Origin: Candidatus Melainabacteria bacterium
GTDB lineage: Bacteria > Cyanobacteriota > Vampirovibrionia > Obscuribacterales > Obscuribacteraceae
Direction of reading: 5' to 3'
Assembly: GCA_003153555.1 (NCBI GenBank)
Contig: PLZS01000011.1
Location: 1-34,557 of the forward strand
Length of the DNA: 34,557 nucleotides
Numbering within the stretch: the stretch's first letter is position 1; the number at the start of each line of letters is the position of its first letter. The notes below the pieces were generated by a model. The model saw only the letters and a program-made list of their open reading frames with translations, was not told where the DNA came from and ran no database searches. Made by a program: the position numbers and the translations under genes. Positions 17,536-25,283 of this stretch are shown here, piece after piece.

Positions 17536-20500
17536 TTACCGCTATTTGATTGGGAAACATTTCTTTGATATCGGCCATGTGAGTAATCACTAGGATGCGG
17601 GCAAAATCGGTCTGGATGGCGCGGATTGCCTTGACCAGACGCTCGCGGCTAAGTTCGTCTTGAGAGCCGAATCCTTCGTCAATAATTAGTGTTTCCAGAC
17701 GAGCGCCTGAACGTCTTGCCAGCAACCTGGACAACGCCACCCTCACGGCGAAGTTGACTTTGAATGCTTCGCCGCCGCTAAACAACTCGTAGTTGCGAGT
17801 GCCGACTTCATCGGCGATTACTAATTCCAATGTTTCAGTGATGCCACCAGATTTGGTTTTATGCTGAGTGATCAAGCCTACGTGCATTTTGTTTTCTGTT
17901 AGGCGGGACAGAATGCGGTTCGATTCTGTTTCTATTTCGGGTATGGCATTTTCTATTATTACGGCTTGAATGCCTTTTTTGCCGAAGGCTTCGGCGAGGA
18001 ATACATAGTCTTCTACTTCTTTTTTGCAGTCATCAAGCTGTTTCTTTTGAGTTGTTAGCTCGGAGAGATCTCCGCTAAGCCTTTCCAGAGTTGATTCCAG
18101 TACTGCTACTTTCTTGCCTAAATCTTCTCGCTCTAATCTATTGGAATTGAGCTCTGCGGCTTTGTTGTCGAGCTCAACCTTGAGGACAGGCGCTTTCTCG
18201 ATTTGTTCTTTTAATCTAAGAAGTTCCTGCTCCAGAGCAACAATGAGAGTTTGTTTGCTTTCCAGCAGTTCTCGACACGAACGTTCAGACAACTCTAATG
18301 CTGGACGGTCATTTAAGGCGCGCTGAAGGTCGCGAAATAGTTCACTGCTTGGGAGAAGCTCCGAGATCTGTTGTTTCAATGCCTCATGAGCATTTCTGTC
18401 ATAGGAAAGAGCACTCAATTTCTCCTGCAAGGCCTTGAGCTGTTCACGAATTTCGTCGCCGTAACTTTCGCTGGAAATTTGATTTGATAGGTCATTCACT
18501 TTCTGTTCGTATGTTGGCAAATCTGTTTGGAGCCGCTGCAAATCAGCTTTATCGCGCTGCAGCTGTTGAAAACGTGATTCGATCTGACGTTGCATACGCA
18601 ACTGACTTTGCAGGTTCGAATAAACCATAGGATCAAAATCAAGTTTATGTATCTCTGCCTTTAAAGAAATCAAACTTTCCTTCTCAAGTTGCGCGTAATC
18701 GAGTTGCTCCAGGCGGATGCGGGTTTGTTTGATTTCGCTATTCAATTGCAAGATCTGGTTTTCAGCTCGTTCTACTGAACCGAGTTTCTCATTGTACTGA
18801 CCAATTTGCACGTCCAGTCTCTTGCGTCCGTCTAATGTCTTCCGCAGTTCGATGTACTGCTTGCGTAATGCTGTTCGTTCTGCCTCAAACCTCATGCATT
18901 GATCTTTTAGGTCGGAAATTTGAGCATCCATCGCTTCATTCTGTTGTAGATAGCGAGTCACAACTGCTGCTCGATCCACTATTGGAGCCGAACATAGGGG
19001 GCAGATGCTCGAGTCTGCATGGACGTGCAATTCGTCGACTTTCTCGAGATTATCTTTTTGACTGTGCTTCAAAAGTTCGATTGATTGTTCCGCGGCTTCG
19101 AGCTCCGATTTGATTTGCAGTCCCTTTTCTTGGACGAGATCGAATTCTGTCTCAAGTTTGTCGAGGTTGCTTGTTTCTTCTTCGAGTGAAACCTTCTGGT
19201 GGGTAAGCGTATCTTTGCTCAACAGTAGCTTTTGCAGTTCAAGCACCGAGTGCTCTTTTTGTCCCAAATCAGCTTCCAGGCGAATTCGAAATTCAGCGAT
19301 CACGGACTGCAATTCGTTCACACGTGAACTCAGTTTCGTGAACGTCTCTTGGCACTTCGCCATCTCTGCTTCTTGTTTAATCAAATTCTTGTAGTGAGCG
19401 TACGATGTTTCGATTTTGTCTGCGTCCTGCAAATCAACGGCAAGCTTGGTTAGTTTCTTTTGTGTTTCGGCAAGTGTTGCTTGGCCTCCACCAAGCTCAT
19501 ATTCTAGTCTGCTTCGGATTTTGGCCAACTGTGTTTGCAGGTCCAGTTTTTGGGCGGTCAGGTCTTGCATTGCCAGAGCCCGCTGGTCGAGCTCCTCGGC
19601 TTCCAATTTCAGCTTTCCGAAGCGAATTGCTGCGTCCTCAATTTCTGGCGACTGTTTTAAAAGCACGTCGATTTCAGCGAGTCTGCGTTCAAGGTCAAGT
19701 TTCTGGTCAGCTAACTTTTCAATATCAGTGTGCAAATTCGCCAGTTGAGTGGTGCTCGATTCGAATCGCTGTTCAGCGAGGGTGATTTGATGCCAGTGCT
19801 TCGATAATTGCTCAACGACGCTTGCGGAATTTTGCGTGCGCTCATGGCATTGCTCGAATTCTAAACGCAGTTCTACAATTGAGGCAGTTGCCTGATTGAA
19901 GCGAGTCTCCGTGTCATTTTGAGCGCTAAGCGAATTCTCAAGATATTCCGTCTTTGCTTTCAGTTGTCGCGCTTTCTCTTTCGCTTTCTCTTGCAGTTTA
20001 TCGAAATAGGAAAGTCCCAAAATTTCTGAGAGCACTTGCTTGCGTTCTGATGGCAGCCGAGTTGTAAACTCGTCTGCCTTTCCTTGCCTCAGGTAAGCAC
20101 TGTTCACGAAAGTGTCAAAGTCCATGCGCAAAAGTTCGCAGATCGTCTTTTGCGTTTCACGCATGCTGCTCGAGGTAAGTGTGCGCCACGAACCTTCGCC
20201 AGTATCGGGTTGCAGCTCTTGCTGACTGGAGCCACTTTTGCCAACCGACGCCAAGACCTGTGACTCGGTGCTAAAAACTTGGAGCTCTAAAGTACCTTTG
20301 CTCGTTCCCTTGGTGCCACTTTTAGAACTTCCTTTTTGGCGAGACCGTCGAACTCTATAGCGTTGACCCTCGTGAGAAAAAATAGTATCAACCCACATTT
20401 CCTTTTCGTTCAATCGAATCATTTCGTCAGAGGACGCGCGCGCACATTCCCAGAGCGACCAGGTCAGTGCATCGAGCAATGCGGATTTGCCGGCTCCATT

Positions 20501-20596
20501 TTGGCCTGAAAGACAAGCAACGTCCACGCCTGACAGATCGAGTGTCGCGTCGGCGTAACTCATGAAATTATGCAGCGTAAGACTATTGAGAATCAC
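17495..20596 (-). CDS. sbcC: SbcC/Rad50-type DNA repair ATPase
   Basis: A 1033-residue SMC-like ATPase. With the nuclease SbcD (Mre11) this family opens hairpins and processes blocked DNA ends. Seen: Walker A GQNGAGKSAL at 31-40, ATPase lobe up to about 200, and long coiled coils at about 200-520 and 550-900. A zinc hook CPLC lies between them (Cys532, Cys535). The ABC signature LFSGGEAFKVNFA is at 938-950, Walker B LIIDEGFG with Asp973-Glu974, and the H-loop His1006 in ITHM. All key residues are present, so the protein should be active. It starts at GTG 20596, where family similarity begins at once, without a clear ribosome-binding site. sbcD, normally next door, is not in the window: 629 non-coding bases lie upstream. 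An unusual Ser/Gly/Lys-rich insert at 85-105 lies in the N-terminal lobe. Confidence 0.93.
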   Translation of the reverse strand: MILNSLTLHNFMSYADATLDLSGVDVACLSGQNGAGKSALLDALTWSLWECARASSDEMIRLNEKEMWVDTIFSHEGQRYRVRRSRQKGSSKSGTKGTSKGTLELQVFSTESQVLASVGKSGSSQQELQPDTGEGSWRTLTSSSMRETQKTICELLRMDFDTFVNSAYLRQGKADEFTTRLPSERKQVLSEILGLSYFDKLQEKAKEKARQLKAKTEYLENSLSAQNDTETRFNQATASIVELRLEFEQCHERTQNSASVVEQLSKHWHQITLAEQRFESSTTQLANLHTDIEKLADQKLDLERRLAEIDVLLKQSPEIEDAAIRFGKLKLEAEELDQRALAMQDLTAQKLDLQTQLAKIRSRLEYELGGGQATLAETQKKLTKLAVDLQDADKIETSYAHYKNLIKQEAEMAKCQETFTKLSSRVNELQSVIAEFRIRLEADLGQKEHSVLELQKLLLSKDTLTHQKVSLEEETSNLDKLETEFDLVQEKGLQIKSELEAAEQSIELLKHSQKDNLEKVDELHVHADSSICPLCSAPIVDRAAVVTRYLQQNEAMDAQISDLKDQCMRFEAERTALRKQYIELRKTLDGRKRLDVQIGQYNEKLGSVERAENQILQLNSEIKQTRIRLEQLDYAQLEKESLISLKAEIHKLDFDPMVYSNLQSQLRMQRQIESRFQQLQRDKADLQRLQTDLPTYEQKVNDLSNQISSESYGDEIREQLKALQEKLSALSYDRNAHEALKQQISELLPSSELFRDLQRALNDRPALELSERSCRELLESKQTLIVALEQELLRLKEQIEKAPVLKVELDNKAAELNSNRLEREDLGKKVAVLESTLERLSGDLSELTTQKKQLDDCKKEVEDYVFLAEAFGKKGIQAVIIENAIPEIETESNRILSRLTENKMHVGLITQHKTKSGGITETLELVIADEVGTRNYELFSGGEAFKVNFAVRVALSRLLARRSGARLETLIIDEGFGSQDELSRERLVKAIRAIQTDFARILVITHMADIKEMFPNQIAVTKVDGQSQLQLVY

Positions 20597-20710
20597 GTCG
20601 TTGACGATTCTAACGGAGATGTGACATTACTAGTCATGCCCATTTTCTCATCATTGTTTACTCCTTACTCTACTGTCAGGGTTAGATCGTTGATTGAATT
20701 GTAAGTTTTG

Positions 20711-20756
20711 CCACAAGCTGTGGATTGCTGAACCACTGTTAGATAGTGGTTCTAGC
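20711..20756. repeat. Two adjacent hairpins upstream of sbcC
   Basis: The first is CCACA-AGC-TGTGG (20711-20723). The second is GCT+GAACCACT (20727-20737), loop GTTAGAT, then AGTGGTTC (20745-20752) and, past one bulged T, AGC (20754-20756), giving 11 base pairs. Neither is followed by a T-run. They may be protein-binding dyads or part of a small RNA. Confidence 0.45.
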
Positions 20757-20824
20757 CTTGCGACAAGAGACTCGCGTTTGCTGGATTGACGTCAGGTTAT
20801 TTATATTCCGTTGACCGTTTTGGT

Positions 20825-20859
20825 ATCATCATCGATAGCTGATTGATATCGATCATGAT
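20825..20859. repeat. Imperfect 12-base inverted repeat
   Basis: ATCATCATCGAT (20825-20836) and ATCGATCATGAT (20848-20859) are reverse complements except for one base, separated by 11 bases. The AT-rich dyad has the size of a regulator-binding site or a cruciform-forming element. Confidence 0.4.
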
Positions 20860-21081
20860 GCGATTGCGATGCGTATATGGTTCTGTTCTGTTTTTGTAGG
20901 CCAAGGCATATCGAGTTCTTTCCTCAGTCTTCATTGGATTTTCCATCAACGCAATAGATTTTTATTTGCTGGTGCTAGAGCGCTAGACTATTGATTGGTA
21001 ACACCTCCTGGAGATAAAGACGCCTTTTATGGGACAAAGTCTCCGATATATACAAATAGGCACTGCCTGATACCGTGCATC

Positions 21082-21115
21082 GTCCTGACCTTTCATATGG
21101 TCCTGATCTTTTATA
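21082..21115 (+). repeat. Tandem 16-base direct repeats
   Basis: GTCCTGACCTTTCATA (21082-21097) and GTCCTGATCTTTTATA (21100-21115) match at 14 of 16 bases with a period of 18. They are placed about 110-145 bases before the GTG of the fused membrane protein and could be tandem activator or repressor sites. Confidence 0.4.
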
Positions 21116-21139
21116 CGTAAAACAAAGCAAAAAAGTTCG

Positions 21140-21179
21140 TTGTGCCATAATCCGACAATAGCGAAGGTGTTTGGCACAA
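21140..21179. promoter_or_regulatory. Inverted repeat TTGTGCCA/TGGCACAA
   Basis: TTGTGCCA at 21140-21147 and TGGCACAA at 21172-21179 form a perfect 8-base dyad with a 24-base spacer, ending 46 bases before the GTG start at 21226. The spacing of half-site centres (about three helical turns) fits a looped or dimer-of-dimers operator. TTGGCA inside it could also serve as a -35, but no -10 at the right distance is seen. Confidence 0.35.
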
Positions 21180-21225
21180 TCCGGGCAGCCAATGCACCGA
21201 GCAGTCTATTTTAAGGAACGAGTTC

Positions 21226-23664
21226 GTGGACGCCGTCAACCGACAATTAACCTCTCCGACGGACGATCAGTTGGGTCATTCTTATATCGTCTACGCTTGT
21301 TTTTTTGTCTCGGGCTTTGCTGCTCTGATTTATCAGCTTAGTTGGCAGCGACTGTTGCTGCGTATTTTGGGCTCGACACTGCCTGCGGTGTCCATCGTCT
21401 TGAGCGTTTTCATGACCGGTTTGGCACTAGGGTGCTTCGCCTGTGGCAAGAGTGTGGACAGAATTCGCAATCCCTTGATTTGGTATGGTCTGATTGAGCT
21501 TGTCGTTGGAATTTTCGGTGCGCTCTCTCCGTGGCTTTTGAGCAGCCATCCCAACTCGCTTGTCAGCATTTACGATGCGGCGATAGCTCAAGTTTTAGGT
21601 GTTTCTAGTTCGGACACGTTGAATCCCTTTAACACCATGTTTTGGTGTCGTGCTCTCTTTTCGAGTTGTCTGCTTTTAGTGCCCACAACAGCTATGGGTG
21701 CCACCTTTCCGCTTGTCGGGAGATTTCTAGCCGCTACCCGACCAGGTTCAACAGATCAAGGAACGGCTTATTTTGCCAATCTTATCGGTGCAGCCTGCGG
21801 AATTGTTTGCGCCGGATTCTTGTTGCTCCCGAGCTTTGGACTTTCCGCAACTATTGTTAGCGCTTCAGTCTTGAGTTTCTTGGTTTCTGCTGTGCTTTGT
21901 TTCGTCTTCAGAACGCAAAATTTGCCGTCTTCTACTCACGTTCCGAAGGCTTTCCCCGTGGATCATAGACCTTTCATTGGACTAATTTGCGCCGTCGTTC
22001 TATTCAATGGAGCAGCGGGAATGGTTTTGGAAGTTGTCTGGTCTCGCCTATTTTCGCTTTTAGTGGGGAGCTCTACTTACTCTGTGGCTTCGGTACTTTC
22101 GATCAGTATTATCGGATTGGCAGTCGGCACTGCGCTCTTTCAGAAATTTGGCACACATGGAAGCAACCATAAGACAGTGCTGGCAATTTTATGCGGCTCT
22201 ATCGCCGCATCCTTATACCTTGATCTGTGGCTGATTCAGCTAATGCCCTGGTGGTTCAACCTCAACCACGAAATTCTTGCTAAATCGAATTCGTACCTTG
22301 CTTATCTGCTAGAGCGAATTTCTGTAATATCGGCAGTGGTGCTATTTCCTTCTGTTCTTTGCGGTGGTGTTTTTCCGATTTCCCTTCATGCTCTAGCGAA
22401 TTCTGAGCTTAAAGAGAATGCTCTTGGTTCGCTCTACACCTTCAGTGCGGTAGGCTCAATGCTGGGTGCTCTTTCTGCCGGTTTTTTGTTTATCCCTACT
22501 CTGGGCAGGGTTTTCACTAGTGGAATGGAGAGCACCATTTGCTTGCTCATTATTTTTGAAGTCGCATTGAGCATGCTTTTAATTTACACATCGTCTTTAC
22601 GGCGACTGCTAATTTCAGTGCCGCTTATGTTTGTCTTAGCTCTTTTGGTCAGACCGGCCTGGAATAAATCCCTGATGTCTAGCGGCATTCCTTTTCTTTC
22701 CTTGCCGACCAAAGCATCCAACACAAAAGCGATTTTTGATCGCGTTCTCAGTGATTCCGCAAATAACAAGTTGTTGTTTTATCGTGAAGGATTGAATACA
22801 ACAGTTACTGTCAGTTCAAATGAGTCTCAAAACATCGTCTATCTGAAAAATGACGGCAAGGTTGAAGCAGCGCTGCCGCTAAACCCGCATCGTAGTGCTG
22901 ACACAAGCGATCTAACCACACAGTTTATGCTTGGTAAAATTCCGGTTTCGATTTACCCGGCAAGTACAAAAAATGTTTTTGTGGTTGGTCTGGGCAGTGG
23001 TGCCACCTGCGGTGGTGCGCTGGATGCTTCCAGCGTGGAGAAGTTGAAGATCGCCGAAGTTGAACCAACTATATTCGAAGTGCAGCATTTTTTTGAACCG
23101 TCGAATGGATCCCCTTTGCGCAAGGAATGGCTCCAGAGTGGCAAAGTAGTGCCGTATTGCGGGGACGCACGAGTCTATTTCGATTTCAGCAATGAAAAAT
23201 TTGATGCCATAATTTCGCAACCTGCTGAGCCGTGGATAAGTGGATCTGCAGACTTATACACATTGGAATTTTGGCAACTGGCAAAATCGAAGTTGAGTGA
23301 GAAGGGATGCTTTTGTCAATGGATTCAGCTATATGCAATTGATCCAGAGTTTCTTGCTGTTCTTTGTCGAACCTTTCAAAGCGTGTTTCCAAACAGCTAC
23401 GCAATCCATTATCCCCGAGCCGGTGAGATCATTTTGCTTGGCACAATAGAACCTCTTGATACAGGGGTTCTTAACAGCCTGTCAAACTTGATAGCCACGC
23501 CTGATTCTTTGCGCAAGACTTGCTTGCAGCTAGGCACAAAGTACGGCAACTTCCGGCTCAATACAGACGATAATTTGCTCACCGAATATTCTTTGCCGCA
23601 ACGCTTGTACTTGAGCGAAAGTTTGATTGATCAAAATTTACAAGCAATCAGTGATCGCAAGTAG
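21226..23664 (+). CDS. Fused membrane protein / spermidine synthase-like protein
   Basis: The 812-residue protein has two parts. The first about 480 residues hold around 13-14 membrane segments of the kind seen in fused MFS/spermidine synthases (CFFVSGFAALIYQLSWQRLL, FMTGLALGCFACGK, TAMGATFPLVGRFL). The C-terminal part is a Rossmann SAM-type methyltransferase/aminopropyltransferase fold: VVGLGSGATCGGALD from about 585, acidic IAEVEPTIFEV, GDARVYFDF near 645, and IISQPAEPWISG with LYTLEFWQ near 663-680. True spermidine synthases bind polyamine with Asp residues in a GGGDG loop, which is GLGSG here, so classical spermidine synthesis is doubtful and the reaction is unknown. The GTG start is backed by AAGGA about 9 bases upstream. 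Its long upstream region carries several repeats, suggesting regulation. It is transcribed alone; the next gene converges on it after 10 bases. Confidence 0.82.
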   Translation: MDAVNRQLTSPTDDQLGHSYIVYACFFVSGFAALIYQLSWQRLLLRILGSTLPAVSIVLSVFMTGLALGCFACGKSVDRIRNPLIWYGLIELVVGIFGALSPWLLSSHPNSLVSIYDAAIAQVLGVSSSDTLNPFNTMFWCRALFSSCLLLVPTTAMGATFPLVGRFLAATRPGSTDQGTAYFANLIGAACGIVCAGFLLLPSFGLSATIVSASVLSFLVSAVLCFVFRTQNLPSSTHVPKAFPVDHRPFIGLICAVVLFNGAAGMVLEVVWSRLFSLLVGSSTYSVASVLSISIIGLAVGTALFQKFGTHGSNHKTVLAILCGSIAASLYLDLWLIQLMPWWFNLNHEILAKSNSYLAYLLERISVISAVVLFPSVLCGGVFPISLHALANSELKENALGSLYTFSAVGSMLGALSAGFLFIPTLGRVFTSGMESTICLLIIFEVALSMLLIYTSSLRRLLISVPLMFVLALLVRPAWNKSLMSSGIPFLSLPTKASNTKAIFDRVLSDSANNKLLFYREGLNTTVTVSSNESQNIVYLKNDGKVEAALPLNPHRSADTSDLTTQFMLGKIPVSIYPASTKNVFVVGLGSGATCGGALDASSVEKLKIAEVEPTIFEVQHFFEPSNGSPLRKEWLQSGKVVPYCGDARVYFDFSNEKFDAIISQPAEPWISGSADLYTLEFWQLAKSKLSEKGCFCQWIQLYAIDPEFLAVLCRTFQSVFPNSYAIHYPRAGEIILLGTIEPLDTGVLNSLSNLIATPDSLRKTCLQLGTKYGNFRLNTDDNLLTEYSLPQRLYLSESLIDQNLQAISDRK

Positions 23665-23674
23665 AGGAAGCGGG

Positions 23675-24106
23675 TTATTTATGTCTTCGAGCTGGATTGT
23701 TACCGACATGTGCTTCGGGCAGTTTCTTTGTCGTGCCACTGTTCAACGAGTGCAAAGTTTTTTGAGCACGATGACTGACATAGGCGTTTTCATCATCAAC
23801 GAGCTGCTTGAGCATTTCTGCCGGTATCAAAGGATTCTCAGCTAAAGCATATCTGACGTCGACGTTAGCGTCTTTGAGTAAAGATTCGAGCACCTCATTT
23901 GGCGTGTCTGGGTGCTCGCTTACTGCGATGCGGATCTCCACGTGTTCGTCGTCTGCCAGTGAGCGCAGTAAGTCATGGGTCGAGTTGGGGTGCTCAGCCA
24001 CACGTAGTCTGATCAGATGATGTTCGTGTTTGGCGTGTGTTCTAAGTTCTTCTATAGCGGTTTCCGGGTGCCCAATTGCAATATATGCGTGCGATTTGGA
24101 AGGCAT
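23675..24106 (-). CDS. LRV (variant leucine-rich repeat) protein
   Basis: The protein is about 143 residues if started at ATG 24106 (MPSKSHAYIAIG). An upstream start at 24229 would add 41 residues without repeat character and would lie inside an inverted repeat, so the shorter form is preferred, though no good ribosome-binding site is seen. Four repeats of about 24 residues follow: IGHPETAIEELRTHAKHEHH, then VAEHPNSTHDLLRSLADDEH, then VSEHPDTPNEVLESLLKDAN, then LAENPLIPAEMLKQLVDDEN. Each begins with a (V/L)A-x-(H/N)P pattern and carries a VR/IR pair near its end, the mark of LRV/HEAT-like solenoids. The Cys cluster (4Fe-4S) of the Azotobacter LRV protein is absent. It probably binds another protein. 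The Lys/Arg-rich tail (TTKKLPEAHVGNNPARRHK) is disordered. It is divergent from the response regulator gene. Confidence 0.68.
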   Translation of the reverse strand: MPSKSHAYIAIGHPETAIEELRTHAKHEHHLIRLRVAEHPNSTHDLLRSLADDEHVEIRIAVSEHPDTPNEVLESLLKDANVDVRYALAENPLIPAEMLKQLVDDENAYVSHRAQKTLHSLNSGTTKKLPEAHVGNNPARRHK

Positions 24107-24223
24107 CTGTAAATTCACTTTTACTAAACGTAAGACCGGGTCGTTATGAAACGCCCGTATAGTTATCAAAGAACACATTAACGCGGTTGTCAAGTGCGCA
24201 CGCTTAGATAATTGTGGCGTAAA

Positions 24224-24242
24224 CCCCATAAGTTATATGGGG
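24224..24242. promoter_or_regulatory. Inverted repeat CCCCATA-N5-TATGGGG
   Basis: A perfect 7-base dyad with a 5-base centre lies between the divergent LRV and response regulator genes. GTGTCG-TAG-CGACAAC at 24244-24259 forms another small hairpin next to it. A perfect TTGACA follows at 24301-24306 upstream of the response regulator, with only a poor -10 at 17 bases. These are candidates for operator and promoter parts. Confidence 0.35.
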
Positions 24243-24346
24243 TGTGTCGTAGCGACAACCATCGCCAGAATGCGTATTTTGCAGTTTAATCAATGATAGG
24301 TTGACATGACGTTCCAAAGACCCAGGAAATCAGTGCGGTACCTTAG

Positions 24347-25282
24347 ATGACATATCGACTTCTTCTGATCGAAGACAGCCCAACCCAATTGCTGACAATC
24401 AAACGAACGCTAGAGGGTGAAGGCTATACCATCTTGGAGGCTCGCAACGGAGCAGAGGGATTGGCCAGAGCTTACAACGAACTGCCGGATTTGATCATCT
24501 CGGATGTGGTGATGTCAGGCATTAACGGTTATCAGCTCTGTAGGCTGGTGAAAAATGATCCTGATCTGGCATTGACTCCAGTCATTCTTTTGACGAAGCT
24601 GGATGGTTCTGTTGACCGTTTTTGGGGACTCAAGTCTGGCGCAGAGAGATACATTCCTAAAGAGCCGGGATTTCCAAATTTGATTAAGGCGGTCAGAGAA
24701 ATTTTAGGAGAAGCTCAAGTCCAACCTCGCCTGCGAATTTTGAGTGACGCCAGCAGAAGTCCTACGTCCGAAGAAATCAACAACCGTCTCAATCAGCTGC
24801 TGGAGCGACTTCTGTTTGAAGCGACGATAGTTGACGAGGTGCGAAGAATTGGCGAAGATATTTTGGATTTGGAAGTGATCACCGAAAAACTTTTTGCTCT
24901 GCTTGCTTCAATTATCACGTATCAATCTTGTGCGTTGGTTGTAAATCAAGGGCGATTCTCCAGGCTGATGCTGGATCTTTCCAAAGACAGTCAAGAACAA
25001 TCGGTCAAATCATATGTTTCCAAGGTCGCCCTGCAACTTGGTTTGCCACCGCTGCGCGAAGAAGTGCCGAGAAGTACGAACTTCCCTGAAAACGCGCTTA
25101 CACAGCCGATAGACATGACGGGACTGCGACTTGGGCTATTGATTGTGTTGCCGTATCCGCATCAAGCTTACAAACCTGGAGACCAGAAGGTGGTGCGCTT
25201 GATTGCGGAGCAGCTTTCTATAGTGCTGCGGTTGTACCAGTCACACGCGCAAAGAGAAGGGTCGCCAGTTCCAACTTCTTAG
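24347..25282 (+). CDS. Response regulator with C-terminal GAF-like domain
   Basis: 311 residues. The N-terminal receiver (about 3-120) has the acidic pair Glu9-Asp10, the phospho-acceptor Asp53 in LIISDVVMSGINGYQL, Thr83 and Lys105 (RYIPKE), so it should be phosphorylated. After a helical linker (about 140-175) comes a 120-residue alpha/beta part (LFALLASIITYQSCALVVN ... GLRLGLLIVLPYPH ... VVRLIAEQLSIVLRLYQ) that looks like a divergent GAF domain. No DNA-binding or GGDEF output is seen, so it may act by protein contact. Its 3' end is one base from the end of the convergent repeat-rich gene. The HPt-containing hybrid kinase at 12279-15548 is a possible but distant phosphate donor. The start ATG 24347 lacks a near ribosome-binding site. 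Confidence 0.85.
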   Translation: MTYRLLLIEDSPTQLLTIKRTLEGEGYTILEARNGAEGLARAYNELPDLIISDVVMSGINGYQLCRLVKNDPDLALTPVILLTKLDGSVDRFWGLKSGAERYIPKEPGFPNLIKAVREILGEAQVQPRLRILSDASRSPTSEEINNRLNQLLERLLFEATIVDEVRRIGEDILDLEVITEKLFALLASIITYQSCALVVNQGRFSRLMLDLSKDSQEQSVKSYVSKVALQLGLPPLREEVPRSTNFPENALTQPIDMTGLRLGLLIVLPYPHQAYKPGDQKVVRLIAEQLSIVLRLYQSHAQREGSPVPTS

Positions 25283-25283
25283 G

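Larger units (their letters stand above)
20597..21225. other. 629-base non-coding stretch rich in repeats
   Basis: This lies between the divergent sbcC and fused membrane/spermidine-synthase-like genes. It holds, in order, two hairpins (20711-20756), an imperfect 12-base inverted repeat (20825-20859), tandem 16-base direct repeats (21082-21115) and an 8-base inverted repeat (21140-21179). A perfect anti-sense Shine-Dalgarno-like AGGAGGTG is read on the minus strand at 21003-21010, but no start codon follows it within reach. Short open frames here (for example 20983-21192) have no protein-like features. It probably contains promoters for both flanking genes. Confidence 0.55.

Noticed and set aside
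20983..21192. 69-codon minus-strand frame with AGGAGGTG near its end
   Set aside because: The Shine-Dalgarno-like word lies at the end of the frame, not before a start, and no ATG/GTG/TTG follows within reach. The translation has no domain-like pattern and runs over the repeats.
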